From: Holothuria scabra
Taxonomy: Eukaryota > Echinodermata > Holothuroidea > Aspidochirotida > Holothuriidae
Direction: 5' to 3'
Assembly (NCBI GenBank): GCA_037179385.1
Contig: CM074187.1
Coordinates: 49,448,879 to 49,512,878 of the forward strand
Length of the DNA: 64,000 nucleotides
The translations under genes and the position numbers were made by a program. How positions within the stretch are numbered: position 1 is the first letter of the stretch; each line of letters opens with the position of its first letter. Positions 27,301 to 41,100 of this stretch are shown here, in pieces. The notes beneath the pieces were generated by a model. It searched no databases. It was given only the letters and a program-made list of their open reading frames with translations, and was not told where the DNA came from.

Positions 27301-30300
27301 CGGGGGGGGGGGGGGGGGGGTGGGAGAGTTGGGGGAAAGGACAGATTGGGAGATGCTCCCTCATAGTTTGACCACCAATGGCCATCCTTCTTTACATTGG
27401 TATGGTTACAGACAGGAGCTTTTGAATTTAAAAACAAACATCCTTATCCATGTCTTTGTTTCTTTTGTAGCTGTTCAGAATTGGGACATCAATGTCCCCT
27501 TTCATACCCTTTTGACTTTCGTCAGATTTTCTTTTTACAATATATTTCATATAAATTTATATAAATTTTATTATCAATTGTTGGATCCACAGGGCAAAGC
27601 CAGAATAGTGCTGATATAGTTCTTAACTTACAGAGTTTGAGATACCATTGGATATGCTAAAACAGCATAAATAAAAAGGGAGAGTTTATGTCCTCTCCTG
27701 TAACTTTAAATTGCAGAACATTTTTTATCTTGAGTTTGATTGCAATAGGAATTAAACAAGAAAAGTGAAATTTGAAAATTTATATCTCACTCTCTGGGTG
27801 ACTTTGAACATTACAAGTTTTCAAGAGTCAAGATGAGATTCATGTCTGCCTGGAAGTTGAGCTGAACAAAGTTGAGAGAATCAGTTATGGTTGGAGTTTT
27901 TTTAAATTCCGGCCAATGGGCATTTCCTCAAGTGCCCTATTATAAATGGGACAGGTATCATATATTGAAAAGAAAGTTAAAAGAAGATGAAATGTACCAT
28001 CTTGTTTAAAATGAAATGTGTTGCATTCTAGCCATAATTAGCCAGTTAGGTACCCATTTTCATATTGATGCCATAATCTTTCCGATTCCTGATACACGAT
28101 TTTGACATTAATGTCACATTTTTTTAACACCAGGCTGGAATGGTGGACTCAATTGCCAAAGCAGGTAAAATACCAGAAGGCAACCAATACTGTGAGTATT
28201 TTAAGTTTTCATTGTTTAACCAAAAATATGAAATGACAAAAGACTTATTTCAAGGCTGTTTTATTTCTTTAATTACAAATGCATGTTTTCCATGCATACA
28301 GTAAGTTTTAATGTAGGTCACCTTCTGGATAATTTCCCAACTCGCCTACATGCATATCTTTTGCCCGTTTCGCTTGAGTATGAGTCCACTTCATGTACAG
28401 AATTTTGCATTAGCATAGCATTGTTTCCATAATCTGGGAGTACTAAAAACCCATGTGATCCATAGCTTATGTCAGTTGCATTGCCTTCTTTTCTTTAGTG
28501 ATTGAGCCAATCTCCTCACAAGCACAACTGAGGATAAACCCAAGGGCAGAGGCAAAGATGGACATACCAAAAGCCTGGTTGAATCTTGTAGTTAATAGCA
28601 TTGGAGTTGCACTCCAGAGAAAACAGGTAAGATAAATTATTACTGATGAAAGCTGAAGTAGGGATGAAGATCACATCTCCTACCTTCCAAGTTCCTTAAC
28701 TTCCTTCTTATGTTTAGGGATGCTTTAGTAGAAAAAATTGGGGATGTTTTGGAATGGGGACATTTTGACTGGATAGCCCTAGGCCTTACCCCTTCTCTAT
28801 ATTGAATGCATTGATCACATGTAGATCATTTCCCAGTCTAATCAAGAATGCCTCCATAGTGTACAAACTGGAAACTGACAAAATATGGGACAAGATCCTA
28901 AATGAGCAATGCTGGCATGAATTAGGATCTGCTATGAAATGAGGATAATGAGATTTGAACGTGATACTGTATGTGTGAATTTTGCGCGTCTACAGTCAAG
29001 CTCTGTCTGCAAAGACGTAATGAAAAGTGCTGCCAATGTGGAAAAACTGATTAAAACTGTACAACAAACTTGAAGTGTGCAACTAACTGCATTGGCACAG
29101 CTAGATTGATACAACCAAATCACAAGAAGCAACGAAGCAGTAATTGACAACGGAATAGAAAATGACAACGGATTAGAAATAAACAGTGAAATAGTAAATT
29201 ACATTGAAATAGAATCTGACAACCAAGTAGAAATAGACAAGGAAACAGAAATGAACAACAAAATAGAAATAAATGAAGCACTAAAAACTGACAACAGATT
29301 AGAAGCTGACAGCAAAACAGAAATAGACCATGAAATATAACTAGACAAAGAAATAGAAATGACAATAACAATGAATAAGAAATTGACAAAGAAATAGAAA
29401 AAGTCAATGAAATAGTGTCCCACAATGGATTGGAAATTAAGATCAAAATAGAAGTTGACAATGAAATAGAAATAGACAATGAATTAGAAACTGACTGTAG
29501 ATAGTACATTAAAATAGAAATATACAACTAAATAAGAAAGAAAAAATGACAGTAAAATGGAAATATACAGAAACAACAAAATTAATCAAATAATTTTGAA
29601 CAACAGCAAACCTTTCCCTTTGGTTGTTCCATACAGGTCTGGCTATGTCAAAGTAATGTGGGTTTTTCATTCAATCAAAATGTTTTATCAGCTGAACTGA
29701 CCTTTCAAAAGATACCAAAGTCAATCAAAATTGTTGAACTGTTTGCCTCATGATGAGAAGTTCAATGTAATTCATAAGCTGCAGGCTGTTCCCACATTTG
29801 TGGTTGCTAAGCATTGTTAAAAGCTGTCCTACATGGTCTGATTATATTATACTAAAAATTACAATCTTTCACTAAATTATATTAAATTTATTTTATTTCA
29901 TCTAAATATTTCATCCCTTTCTCTTTATCCAGTATCGTGATGTGATGAAACTGCTGCAGAATTTTGAGATGATGGCTCGCAATATGCCTTTCAGGAAGTA
30001 CAAACCTGACTGCCCTCTTAAAGGAAATGCCAAAAAATGGTAAAGACAGAGAATAAATTGTGAAAGAAGCTTAAATGAAACACTAAGACTACAGTGACGT
30101 TGCTGCATGTAGGCCCAGTATAGAGAGAGAAAAAAAAAAAACATTGTGTCGTCGGTTCAAAGTAGTTGAAATTATTTTTTTACTTCAAAAGTTTGATTAT
30201 AGTAGAAGAGCTTAGCTCGTGATATTGCTCGTTTGTAAATGTCTAGTTGGAATGCTTAAGTCATTTTAGAATGATTAATAGTGTTATCAATGTATTTATG

Positions 30301-33300
30301 GGAGGTCTTGAGTTGAAGTCCTGGCTGGGTCATACCAAAGACTTTAAAAATGGAGCCTACTGCCATTGTGCTTGATGCTCAGCATAAGCAATGGAATAAA
30401 GAAAACAAGCCAGTGAGCCACAACTGGAAAAAGGGCTGTGGCCAGCTTGACTTGAACCAGTTGGTGAGAAACTGAGCCATAAAATCTCATATAACTAACT
30501 TCATGTATTGATCATGTACCTAGATTTGTAGGTTAATGTACATATTTGATATTGCTAAATCTACTAACTCCACCCTCCCTCTTTTCATTACCCCCATTTT
30601 ACATCTGTATGTCAAAGGGGCTGCTTGAGTTGATTTTGATAACTTAATGAGAATGTGAAAGGGTCATTACCACATGAAAATGCTTATAGCCGGAAGAATT
30701 TGTCAAGTTTCATACCCAGTGGTTTAAGGAAAAGGGTAAAATTTTGAATTTTGTGGTGCCCTGACTTATTACATTTTTGTGTTTAATTTGAAAAAGTGTC
30801 TGGTCATGAATTTTTAAAAACCAAATTGAAATGTTATGTACTCACTCAAAAAAAAGTTACCTGTATGTAGAATATGGTGATTGTCCAAGTTTGACCATTT
30901 GTCCATGTATGTTAAGAAAATAAACTGGTTTGTAAAACCTCAGATTAATAAATTCAGGTATATTTGACTGTAACCAAGTTGTCTTTGAGGTGTGCAATTG
31001 TAGCAAGGAGATTTTATTTATTATTGTTTGATCAGGTGGCACTATGCCATGAACAGTGTCCTCAAAGAAGAGATCAGACGACGCAGTGAGATGTGGTCCT
31101 GGCAACACATGAAGAAACACCGTCAGATGTGCAAGGAATACACCAAGTTGTACTTACAAAAGATTGATACAAGTAAACCCGGCAAAAACCTCATCGCACA
31201 AGTAGAGGTATGATTTATGTGAATATGCTTTTCTCTTGCTATTAGTGTAGAATTGCAGTATGAACTTAAAACTTCCATTTGAAGGAATATCATGTTGATA
31301 TGTGTGAGTATGCTCATCATACTGGCTAGACTGCATGTTTGGTCTAAGGGTAGAGCATCCGCCTCTCATGCGGAAGGTCCAGATTCTATTCCCAGGTTGA
31401 GTCATGCCAAAGACTTTAAAAATGGAACCTACTGCCATTGTGTGTGATGCTCCATTGAGCCACTACTGGAAAAAAGGCCATGGCCAGCTTGACTTGAACC
31501 AATAGGTTGGAAACTTGGCCTTAAACTCCATCTAAGTAACTAGCTGAGCTCATCATAGTCCCTTTCATGTCTTTGTTTGGTGCAACAGGTAGGCAGTGGA
31601 GCTAGGTAAGTAGGGCTAAAGGTTTCTCATAAGAAGGTAGGTTTGGGGTATATCTAGAATAAGTTGAGCATTTTCAAAATTTTATATTTTCTGCTGAATC
31701 GTTCTTTTGTACTCTACTGAAATACTTATCCTCAAAGCCAGACTTAAAACACCCATTTCATTTGGTTACATACAGTTGCATTAGGTACACAGATCCCCCC
31801 CCCCCCCACACACACACACACACACATATACTCACACATGTTTGAGACAAGTTTCTACTCTATGGAGACAGTAAGTTTTCCTTGGGAGTTAATTGCCTTG
31901 TTATTCATATGTAAAATTATTAGTTGTTATAAAAGTTTACCTTTCCGTATATTTTGTTTGTTGGTTGGTAACATTTAATGATCTCAGTGGATTTTTCTCC
32001 CATCCTTTACATTTTCAGGGTTTGGAGAAGCAGCTGGATGTACTCAACATCACACTATGTCGACAACAAGCAGAGGCTGAATTTAGGAGGCTGGGTAAAA
32101 AGAGGCAGGAGGAAGGAGGTGGCGGTTGGTTTGGTGGATGGTTTGGTGGAGGCAAGAAGAAGGAGCAGAAGAAAGAAGAAGAAAAGGATATTGCTGGTAA
32201 GATATTTCTCTGTAAATTTTCTGATGGATGAAGAATTCAAAAATGGAACCTGCTGCCATTGTGCTTGGTGTTCAGCATAAGCAATGGAGCAGGTGAAACA
32301 AGCCAGTGAACCACACCTGGAAAAAAAAAACTGTGACCAGCTTGACTTGAACCAGTTGGTTGGAAACTGAGCTGGAAAACTCCATCTAACTTACTAAGAG
32401 ATAGATGAAGTGCATTGTGGCAGTCAGTGTTGAATGTCACATCAATTTTTTGTTGTCTCAGAATGAGTCTTGAAGGTTCCAAGCTGTAGGGAAAATAGGG
32501 AAAGTGTGGAAAAAGTCTGGAATTCTATAATGATCTTGAAAATAATTGAATTTAGTGTGTTTGGCCATGAAAACTTGTCACATGATCTTAAACTTTGAAG
32601 CCATCATTCACATTCAGAAGTTGTGAACAGGTTTAGTATTCATCTTTGCTTTTTAAACACTTAAAACTAAAGGCCATTCCATTCAGCATTCTGTGTTTTC
32701 CAGTAGTGAATATTTCCAGGAATCAAAAAGCCTGGAAAAAGTTTTGAATCTCAGAATTCAAAAGTATGGGAACCCTGGATCTTTCATGAAGCTATGGCAC
32801 TTATCAATTGTAGGAAGCACCTTCAGACCCCCAGCCAGTGGTGACTGGAGAGTCAAATGTGCATCATGTTCATCAAGGTTGCGATGAAAGGGTTTGTCAA
32901 AATTCTCCAAATGCTGCGTCAAAGCATCCTGATAGAAGAAGTTTAGGTATGTCACAGCAACCCCCCCCAAGAAAAAAGAAGAAAAAAATAAGAGGCTTTT
33001 CTGTAATTTTTTAGTTGAATTTTGCTATTGGTCACAAGAAATACCATGTTTAATGTGACACTGTGGCAACTAAGTTAGTTTGCTTGTAGATTGGCTTGGA
33101 TTTAGACATATTTCGAATTTGAAACCTTGTCCCAGAAGTTTGAATTCTGAAGTTTGGCTCATAGTCTGGTCTTACCAAAGACTTTACAAATTGGAACCTA
33201 CTGCTGTTGTGTTTGGCCCTAAACATAGGCAAAGGAGTAGAGAAAACCGGCCAGTGGACTGTAACTGGAAACAAGGCTGTGGCTAGCCTGTCTTTAACCA

Positions 33301-36300
33301 AAAACTGAGTGATAAAATCTCATCTTACTACTAACTAACCCAGAATTTTGACCCAAAAGTGGTATCTGCACATTACATACTACCTGTATTCTTCATTCAA
33401 GTATCCTTATCAAGTGTTTTATGACTTTAGCTTTAAGAGTACTTTATAGCTGTGAAAGGACACGTTGAACGACAAGTATTGTGATGTGACAGACTGGTTT
33501 TTGAATTGCATGCGTTGTTATCGTATTATTTTTAGCTATATAAAAGGTTATTAATCTCTTTAAATTAATGGTGAATAATCTTATATAACAATGGTAATGA
33601 TAATTTCAGAAGTTTTCAAGTTTTACTTTCAGTTGTGTTCATCATACTGTGAATTTAAATATGCTTCATGGCAGCAATGTTTTCATATTTTTCCTCAGCT
33701 TTTTGAAATGCCAATGCTTGAAGATGTGCCTTAACTTTTAAAAGTTTGTGTAAATCACAGTAACTGTAAAACCATCATTATAGGCAAATCGTATCAGCCC
33801 TTGTGTTTTGTGACTGTAGGCAGCCATTAGTTGGGTCCATCAGCCTTAAATTGCCTTCATTTATTGTCTACATGAATTTCAAACCCTCATATTGAGTGAA
33901 ATTGATGGGATCAAGATATTCAGTGTGCAACCATGCACGATACAGGTAAGCAAGGATATTGAAAGACTAAAGGTAATGGACCCCAGGTATGTTCGACTAA
34001 AATCAGACCATCTCTCGACTGTCTGGATTTGTATGTAGTAATAAGGAACAGTAAACCAGAGAGCACCATAATTAGAAAAGTACACTAACTTTAAAGTGTG
34101 ATCCAAGTGGCATTTGAAAGTATTAATTTTCAAAATTGCTCAAAACGGAAGAGTGTTTTAAACATTTTCTTGTTTCTACTGGGAAAGATGAGTCAGTTTT
34201 CAAGAGATTGAGTTTCAATTATTACATCATCAGATGATTTGACAAGTTACTCAAGTGTTTTTTCAAATCATTTTATGGTTGTCCTGATTTAATCTCTTCT
34301 GGTTCTATGCAATCCAGCATTGAAAGCCTTTCAAGCTTATTTGTGTATCCCATAATGCTACTGATGCACCAGTTTTGTGGAAAAACAAACTGCTTGTTTG
34401 ATTGGGTACATGGGACCTGGATAAAATGAGTATATTTCATAGCATTTATCTTAACCATTCTGTATAATTAATCTACATTGCCCCTCTCTATTACCTTTGA
34501 AATCCCACTTACCTGGAATCTGACCCAGGTAAAAAACTATTATCACAGTGGAGAGAGGGTGCCCTTGTACAGAGCATCCCCCCACCTCTCTAAGCCTTCT
34601 TTTATTTTACCACTAGACTATTTAAATGCAAGTTCAGTCTTGGTGCCTGACCCGTATGCTTGAAAGGAGCTGGGGGGGGGGCACACAGTGTGTTGTAAGG
34701 GTGCTTTCTCCACTATGCTATTACTTTACCAGGGTCAAGTTGAAGATAAGTGAGGTTACATAGCTAAGTGGGAGGTAAGTGTCGAGCTTTGTAGATACCT
34801 AAACCAGAAAGTTTTGGGGACATTAACAGTTACATTTAATTTCAGTCACTGATATGATCTTGCAACTTGCTTTTTCCTCAGAACGATTCCAAGAGGCAAT
34901 GACAGAGGAAGAAAAAGCCAAGATGTATGCAGCTATTGGCTACAGTGAAAGTGTGGCAGACCCTACCTTTCCTCCTGAAGTGAGATGTTCTTTATTTAAG
35001 CGTTCAAACAATGCATAAATTTTTAAATGTAAAGTAAGAACTGATTTAAGGCAATTTAGTGAAGTTTCCATTCAATTTGGATGTATACAGGTCTTGACAG
35101 ATACCAGCAAATTGAGTTACTACATAGGTGACCCAACATGACCTTAAGACAAGGGGGGGGGGGGGTTATGTCACCTACTCAATGAAATTAATTTTTTGTG
35201 TGCAATTGTGCTAACTTTATATAGTATAGCTGTGAAAAGGTGCATACATGTTTTTGTGCTTCCTTTATGCCAACTAGCTGCTACAATGATTTAACCATGA
35301 GTGGTCCAATTGAGTAAATTGTCATTACCATGATTGCAGTGGCACAGCTACTGGGGACACAACCCCTCATGGCAAAGTTGTGCCCCCAGGTGCCCTTGTG
35401 GAGAAATTTTGGAATGCACAGGTGCGTAGTGTGGTCAGTCTTTTTCGGCCCTCATCTACCTCCTATCACCCCATGTATACCATTTATACCCGTATTTACT
35501 ATCTCGCAAACTAATTACACCATGGTCAATTCATTAGACCAAAGTATGCTCCTACTTCAAAAAGCCTTTGACACATAGTGCCCCAGGGTTTGCACAGGTC
35601 CTGGAAAGTCAGGGAAAAACTGAAAATTGAATTTCCAGGCCCGAAAAGCCTAAGACAAAGAGCAATTCTTCACAAGGTATGGGAAAAGTTGGGGATTTTA
35701 AGAAGTGGACTTATTTTTCTGATTTTCTCAATGTTCAGGTGCATTTTTGTTGAAAAAAGGATGAAAACATGGGATCTTACTGCTTTAAAAAGTCTTGGAA
35801 ATATTAGTTGAAGTCCTTGAAAATCATGAGAAAGTCACAGAATTTTGTGATTTTGAATTTGTTTGATACCCTGTGGCCCCCCCTCCCCACTCAAAAACTC
35901 CCCAAGCAATTTTGGCTATAACACCACATGATTGATATGTTTTGTCTGTTTTGGTTGTATTTCTAGTATGTTGGTGTCATAGCTAGTGTCACTCTGGAGG
36001 AGACTTCATTGAGGCTTATAGAAGATGCAAGTACCAAGGGGGACCTGGTCAAGGTAGCCATCACAGATCTATCAGCAAAATTCAACCAGAGGCCAAGTGC
36101 CCAAGCCATCAAGTAAGTAGTAATCTCTTGTGTTTGATTTTGCTTCCCAGGTAGCAAACCTATATGGGTCCATCTAATTTTGCACCCAAGATTAATAAGG
36201 ATCCCATATGGGTAGCCCACATGAGGGAAGATAAAAGGCTGGCCCATATTTTTCCTACATATCAGTCGTTAACATGGCCCAGAGCTATGTCATGCAGGTC

Positions 36301-38123
36301 ATATGAGTCGTGGGCTAGCCCAGAAGGAACATTATTACTTCTGTGTGCAAAATCATTTGTTCTCCTTATGTACCAAGAAATGAGACCTCTAAGGGTCCCA
36401 TATGGGAATATGTGAGTCAAAGAGAGTAGTGTCAACTGCAGACAACGATGAAGAGGGTGGGTAAGTTAGATGGAGTTTTATGGCTGAGTTTCCAACCAAT
36501 TGGCTCAAGTCGAGCCAGCTACCTTCTATTTTCCAATGAAGCTCACTGGATTGTTTTCCCTACTCTATTGCTTATGCAGAGCACCAAGCACAAAGACAGT
36601 AGGTTCCAGTTTTAGAGTATCTGGTATAACCTGGCTAGGATGAAGAGGTTGGGGGTGTGGAGAAGCAGGGAATGGGGAGGGGGGAGGAAGCATCTTCAGT
36701 CAGAGCCATTTGAGTAAAAATTCTTACAACAAAGATGTAGAATGGTGAGGTGTGGAAAGGCCAGGGATTGCTCGATGACTGGATGCTATTAGATGGTGGC
36801 TTAAAATGAGAGCAAAGAAGGAGATGAAGTAGCCTTTTGACTTTTGTGAATTATGTTGGCTTTAGTTGATGATTGGGTTTTGAAGTAAGTGCTTAAAGGG
36901 CAAGAGCAGTCACCCCAAGCCAAAGTAGTGTAGTATACTGTCCTGTTTGAGTGGCTGTTGAGAGTCAGTTGGGGACAAATTTTCTCTTCAAATGTGAATT
37001 TTACTAGAAATAACTGCTTGGTTTGCCTTGAATATGCAATATTGAAGATATAAAATATGATGAAAGATACTTCATATATCTTTAGTCATTGCTTCAGAAA
37101 GATTTCAGGAGGACTTCTTTTGAACTTTTAAGTACATACACCTACTAAATCATGTGCATAATGTAACTGTCATTGTGTGTCGCATGAACCAGCTCCCTTA
37201 CCCCCACCAAAGAAAGATTTTTTTTATGATTTGTTATATACTTTCTGTGATTGTAGACTGGAAGCTACATTAGCAGATTTCAGTGTCCAAGGGACACCCC
37301 TGGATGGCAAGGTGCCTCAGATAGTGGAATCTCAGACACAGCTGGCAGACACCAAATTACCTCAGATAGATTTCATCCTTGAGACAAACCCAATGGATGG
37401 ACTTGCAGACCAGAGAATCAGACTGAAGACACAACCTCTCAAGGTTACATACGATGCTGTAAGTATATGGCAAATAGCATCAAAGTGGAGAAGATTTTAG
37501 CTTATATTTGGTCTATCCTAACAACATGAGAATATTTTAGGCTGTCGGCCAAATTTTATCTTTGCATGGATGTTAAAACTTATTACACAAGCATTCCTTT
37601 AAAAGATTTGTAAGGCCTTCATTTTCCCAAAGCCATCAGCAGCCATTACACTCAGTTGACTTCAACAGGTCAAATGACCATCGCTTGATACCACCTCAGG
37701 CTGTCTCTAAACATTGTTAGTGGCAGCCAGAATGGTGTGTGATTTGTAGACAATCAGCTGTCCAGCTGAAGAGACAAGTTGCATACACTTGCGTTGGCTA
37801 TAGAAAAATTGGCTATAGAAAAAGTCACATCGTTCACCATGAATCTTTTAAAGGAATGTTTATGTCATGTAATTATCAGTATATGAACAAAAGGACTGAT
37901 GTTAAGATTTGTCTGCCAAAAACAGGTAAAGGCTGTGTATCGTTGATTTTTGCAGGTCATTGAGTGGCATAGTGGTCTTCTCCCACTGCTTTGCATCATT
38001 GTATTTCACCTGTGTGGGTCCAAATCCTTCTTGATGTACAATGGTTTTCTGTGGATACTCCGACATTTTTAGCTCATTCCAGCGTGCTGGTGTGAGCTTT
38101 TGTGATCATCCAGCATCACTCTA

Positions 38124-38164
<41 letters not shown>

Positions 38165-41100
38165 GTCTGTCTGTGTCTGTCTGTCCACAATTTGTTCCAA
38201 ATGCTTTTACTCACACATGCCTTTATCGATTTGCTTGAAACATGGACACAATGTTCTGTGGGTAGTGGGCTATATGTGGTGTTCGGAAATATTGGTCCCA
38301 AGGTCCCATGTGGACCCTATGGCCAATTTTGTAAAATTCTTTAAAAAAACCTCTTCTCCTACAGATTATGTTGTGCATTGTTAATGGTTTGTCTAAATGG
38401 TACTCTGGTAGTGGTCCTTTTGGGGTGTTCACAATTTTTGGATCTAAAGCCCAGGATGGCCTCTAGGGTCCATTTTAAGGAATATTACAAAATGCTTAGC
38501 CTGCCTTTGGATTATTGTGAAAAGAGTTGACAGTCTGTAATAAAGATGCTTGGTTAGTGATGTGTGAATGATATGCTAGAATTTTAGGTCCAAGGTCTTA
38601 TTTGGGCCCTTTGGCCCTTTTTTATGAAATTCTGCAAAATGCTCCACTTCCTACAAATTGTCTTGTACAACTTTGATGCTTGTTAATATTGACACTCAGT
38701 TGTTGGTACCTTCATTGTAAACAGAAAGTTTGGGTCCAGACCCAAGATGTGGCCCTAGGGTCCATTTTGTTAAAAAAAGTCACTCTCAACATTCTAGAAT
38801 TTTCTTCATGAGTATCGGGTACACTGTGGAAGTAACGTGGGGGTCATATGTCTCTGACTTTCTTCTGGGAGGCAGGTTTTAGTTTTCATTCTGTTTAGTC
38901 TTGAATATTGGTAATATTTCTACTTTAGAGTGCTTATAATTTGTTTGATGTTTGTAATTAGTGCAGGCCATTATCAATGATTATTAAGGTGCAATTATCT
39001 GATACACTATACCCTATTGTAGTTTTAATTTTTATATTGTAACTTTTTGAGGGCAATAGAATAAGTTTACTCTGAAGATACTGTAGCTTGGAACACTTTG
39101 GTGACATTGTTAGGTTGCCTTCAGGGTGAAAGAGTATTTGTGGTTTTATGTCAATTGAGGTGACCATTTAAACTAGTACACACAGTCTAAGGACTTGTTG
39201 AAGGTATGAGCTTCTGCACCATTGGTGCTCTAGTTTCTTCTTTGCATTTGGTTTGCTTCATATCGATGAAGTCAGTTTTACCCTGAACTGTTTCACAGGA
39301 AAAAAAAAAAAGCGGTTAAACTAGTTGACTTTGTAAACTTTGCTTTTCTTTTTCATTGTTCTTTTAGAATATTTTAGTTTGTCATGGAAACTTGTGAAAT
39401 GGGGCCGGTGTTTGGAATATGTATTAATCACTGCAGTTTTAAAGGCTATGAGCATTCTGATAACAAATCTCTGGAATATATGCTCAATGTTTATTTTCTA
39501 TCTCTCTTTGCACAGAACACTGTGATAGAAATAACCAAGTTTTTCTTACCACCAGATGATGTGAAGTTAGATGAGTATGTTTATCATATTTTTCATCCAT
39601 ATGAGGGCTTAGGGTGAAGGAAGAGGGGGGGGGGGTGGGTTGGTCAAGAGGTTCCAATTCACAAATGCTGAATGGTTTAGTACTAGAAAAGCTGTATGAA
39701 TTTGAAAATTTGTACAAACAAAGCTGAAGGCAATGAATTTTTGATGTGGACTCCCAAGTGATGGTTTCCTGGAAAACTTGCTTACACTCAGCAAGGGCTG
39801 TTATTCTCCTTTGCTTTTTTGGGGGATGGAGGAAGGGAGACTTGAGTACATTGCATCTACCATCTTGGACAAAAATACACAGGACAGTGCCCCCTTTCCC
39901 CTTAAATGTTTAAATTCTTGAAATTTGGAGTATATTTTCTTCAAGGACAGCATTGATTTGGGAAGGGGGGATGGAAAGACCAGCAAATCTGTGCATATGT
40001 GTTGCTTCATTTGGGCAAAAATGTCATATCACTTTTTCTAGTATTGTAGCCTCAAATAGAGTTGTTACAAAAATACTTACTTCCAAATGTTTTGGATATT
40101 TCTCTGGATGTAAAACAAAACAAAATTCACCCTGTATTGTTGATAAGAGTATATTGTCGACTTTTATGTTCTGTTGTAATCTTCTTGAAGGGTATAGACT
40201 AGGGAGGGGGTAGTAGTCAGAGGGAACTTGTCCAGGGGCCTGTTCCACAAAGAGTTATGCACGATCTTAAGTATGATTTACTGTTGGCTTAAGTATGGTA
40301 AATCAAACTTAAGATTGTGCGTAACTCTTTGTGGAACGGCCGCCAGGTAGTGACACAGGGAGTCTATCCAATCTTTCTACTGCTGCCCCAATAAAATGGT
40401 AGTACACAGTACAATTGTTCCATTGCGGAAACAAATTTCCACGTTTCATCTTGCCTGTTGAAAGAGTAACCCTAGTCCCACCCTGTCCCCTTTTGTGTTT
40501 TGAATTTGGTAGCTAGTGTTCATCTTTGACTTCTCTCTGTCCCCTTTTTCTCCAGTCTCTCAGCAGCTGCTCAATCTGGTCTGATGGACATGGGTGGTCA
40601 ATCAACCACTGGACTGCAGTTTATGGTGGACAATAAAAAGATCACAGACATAGGCATTGAGATCAAACCACTCTACATAGTTGTTCCTGAAAAAGGAATT
40701 GATGATGGGTAAGATTATCCATGATTTTTTTTTGGAAGAGGAGGAACTTGCTGCAAATTCTGAGATGCTGATGTAGCCCTCATATACTGGTGATTGTGAC
40801 TGTTTTCTCCTCTCACCCCCCTCTCATGTTTGAGCTTCCTCCTTGAGCAAGCAATGGTGGCCAGACAAAATTTATTTGTCATTGTGCTTACTTTCGATCA
40901 CACTAAAGGTGTGCATCTTCCAATAAACAATCTATTGTGTTTGCATGAATGGGAGATAGTAAAGGAAAAGTGGTAGTTTATTGGGAGGATAAGTCTAGCA
41001 AGGAGGTGTGAACCAGTATCTTAACGGATAGAATGCCTCATGAAGTTGACAGAGGTGATCATGAGAAGTATATATTTGAAGAAGTGTTGTATGAGATTTG

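Larger units (their letters stand above)
26242..28133 (+). other. VPS13 intron of 1.9 kb
   Basis: Contains the SINE-A copy at 26373 and a poly-G run of about 18 bases at 27302. Otherwise featureless. Confidence 0.7.
32197..34881 (+). other. VPS13 intron of 2.7 kb
   Basis: Contains two SINE-A copies and a hAT-like fragment; from about 33350 to 34880 nothing is recognised beyond short homopolymers. Confidence 0.7.

Noticed and set aside
29120..29527. 135-codon minus-strand frame, Ser/Ile/Leu-rich
   Set aside because: It is the reverse reading of the 18-bp minisatellite and has no promoter, splice or homology support.
31329..31400. Possible tRNA gene (box A, 5-bp anticodon-like stem)
   Set aside because: No acceptor stem closes, box B is degenerate, and the sequence continues into a repeated SINE body.
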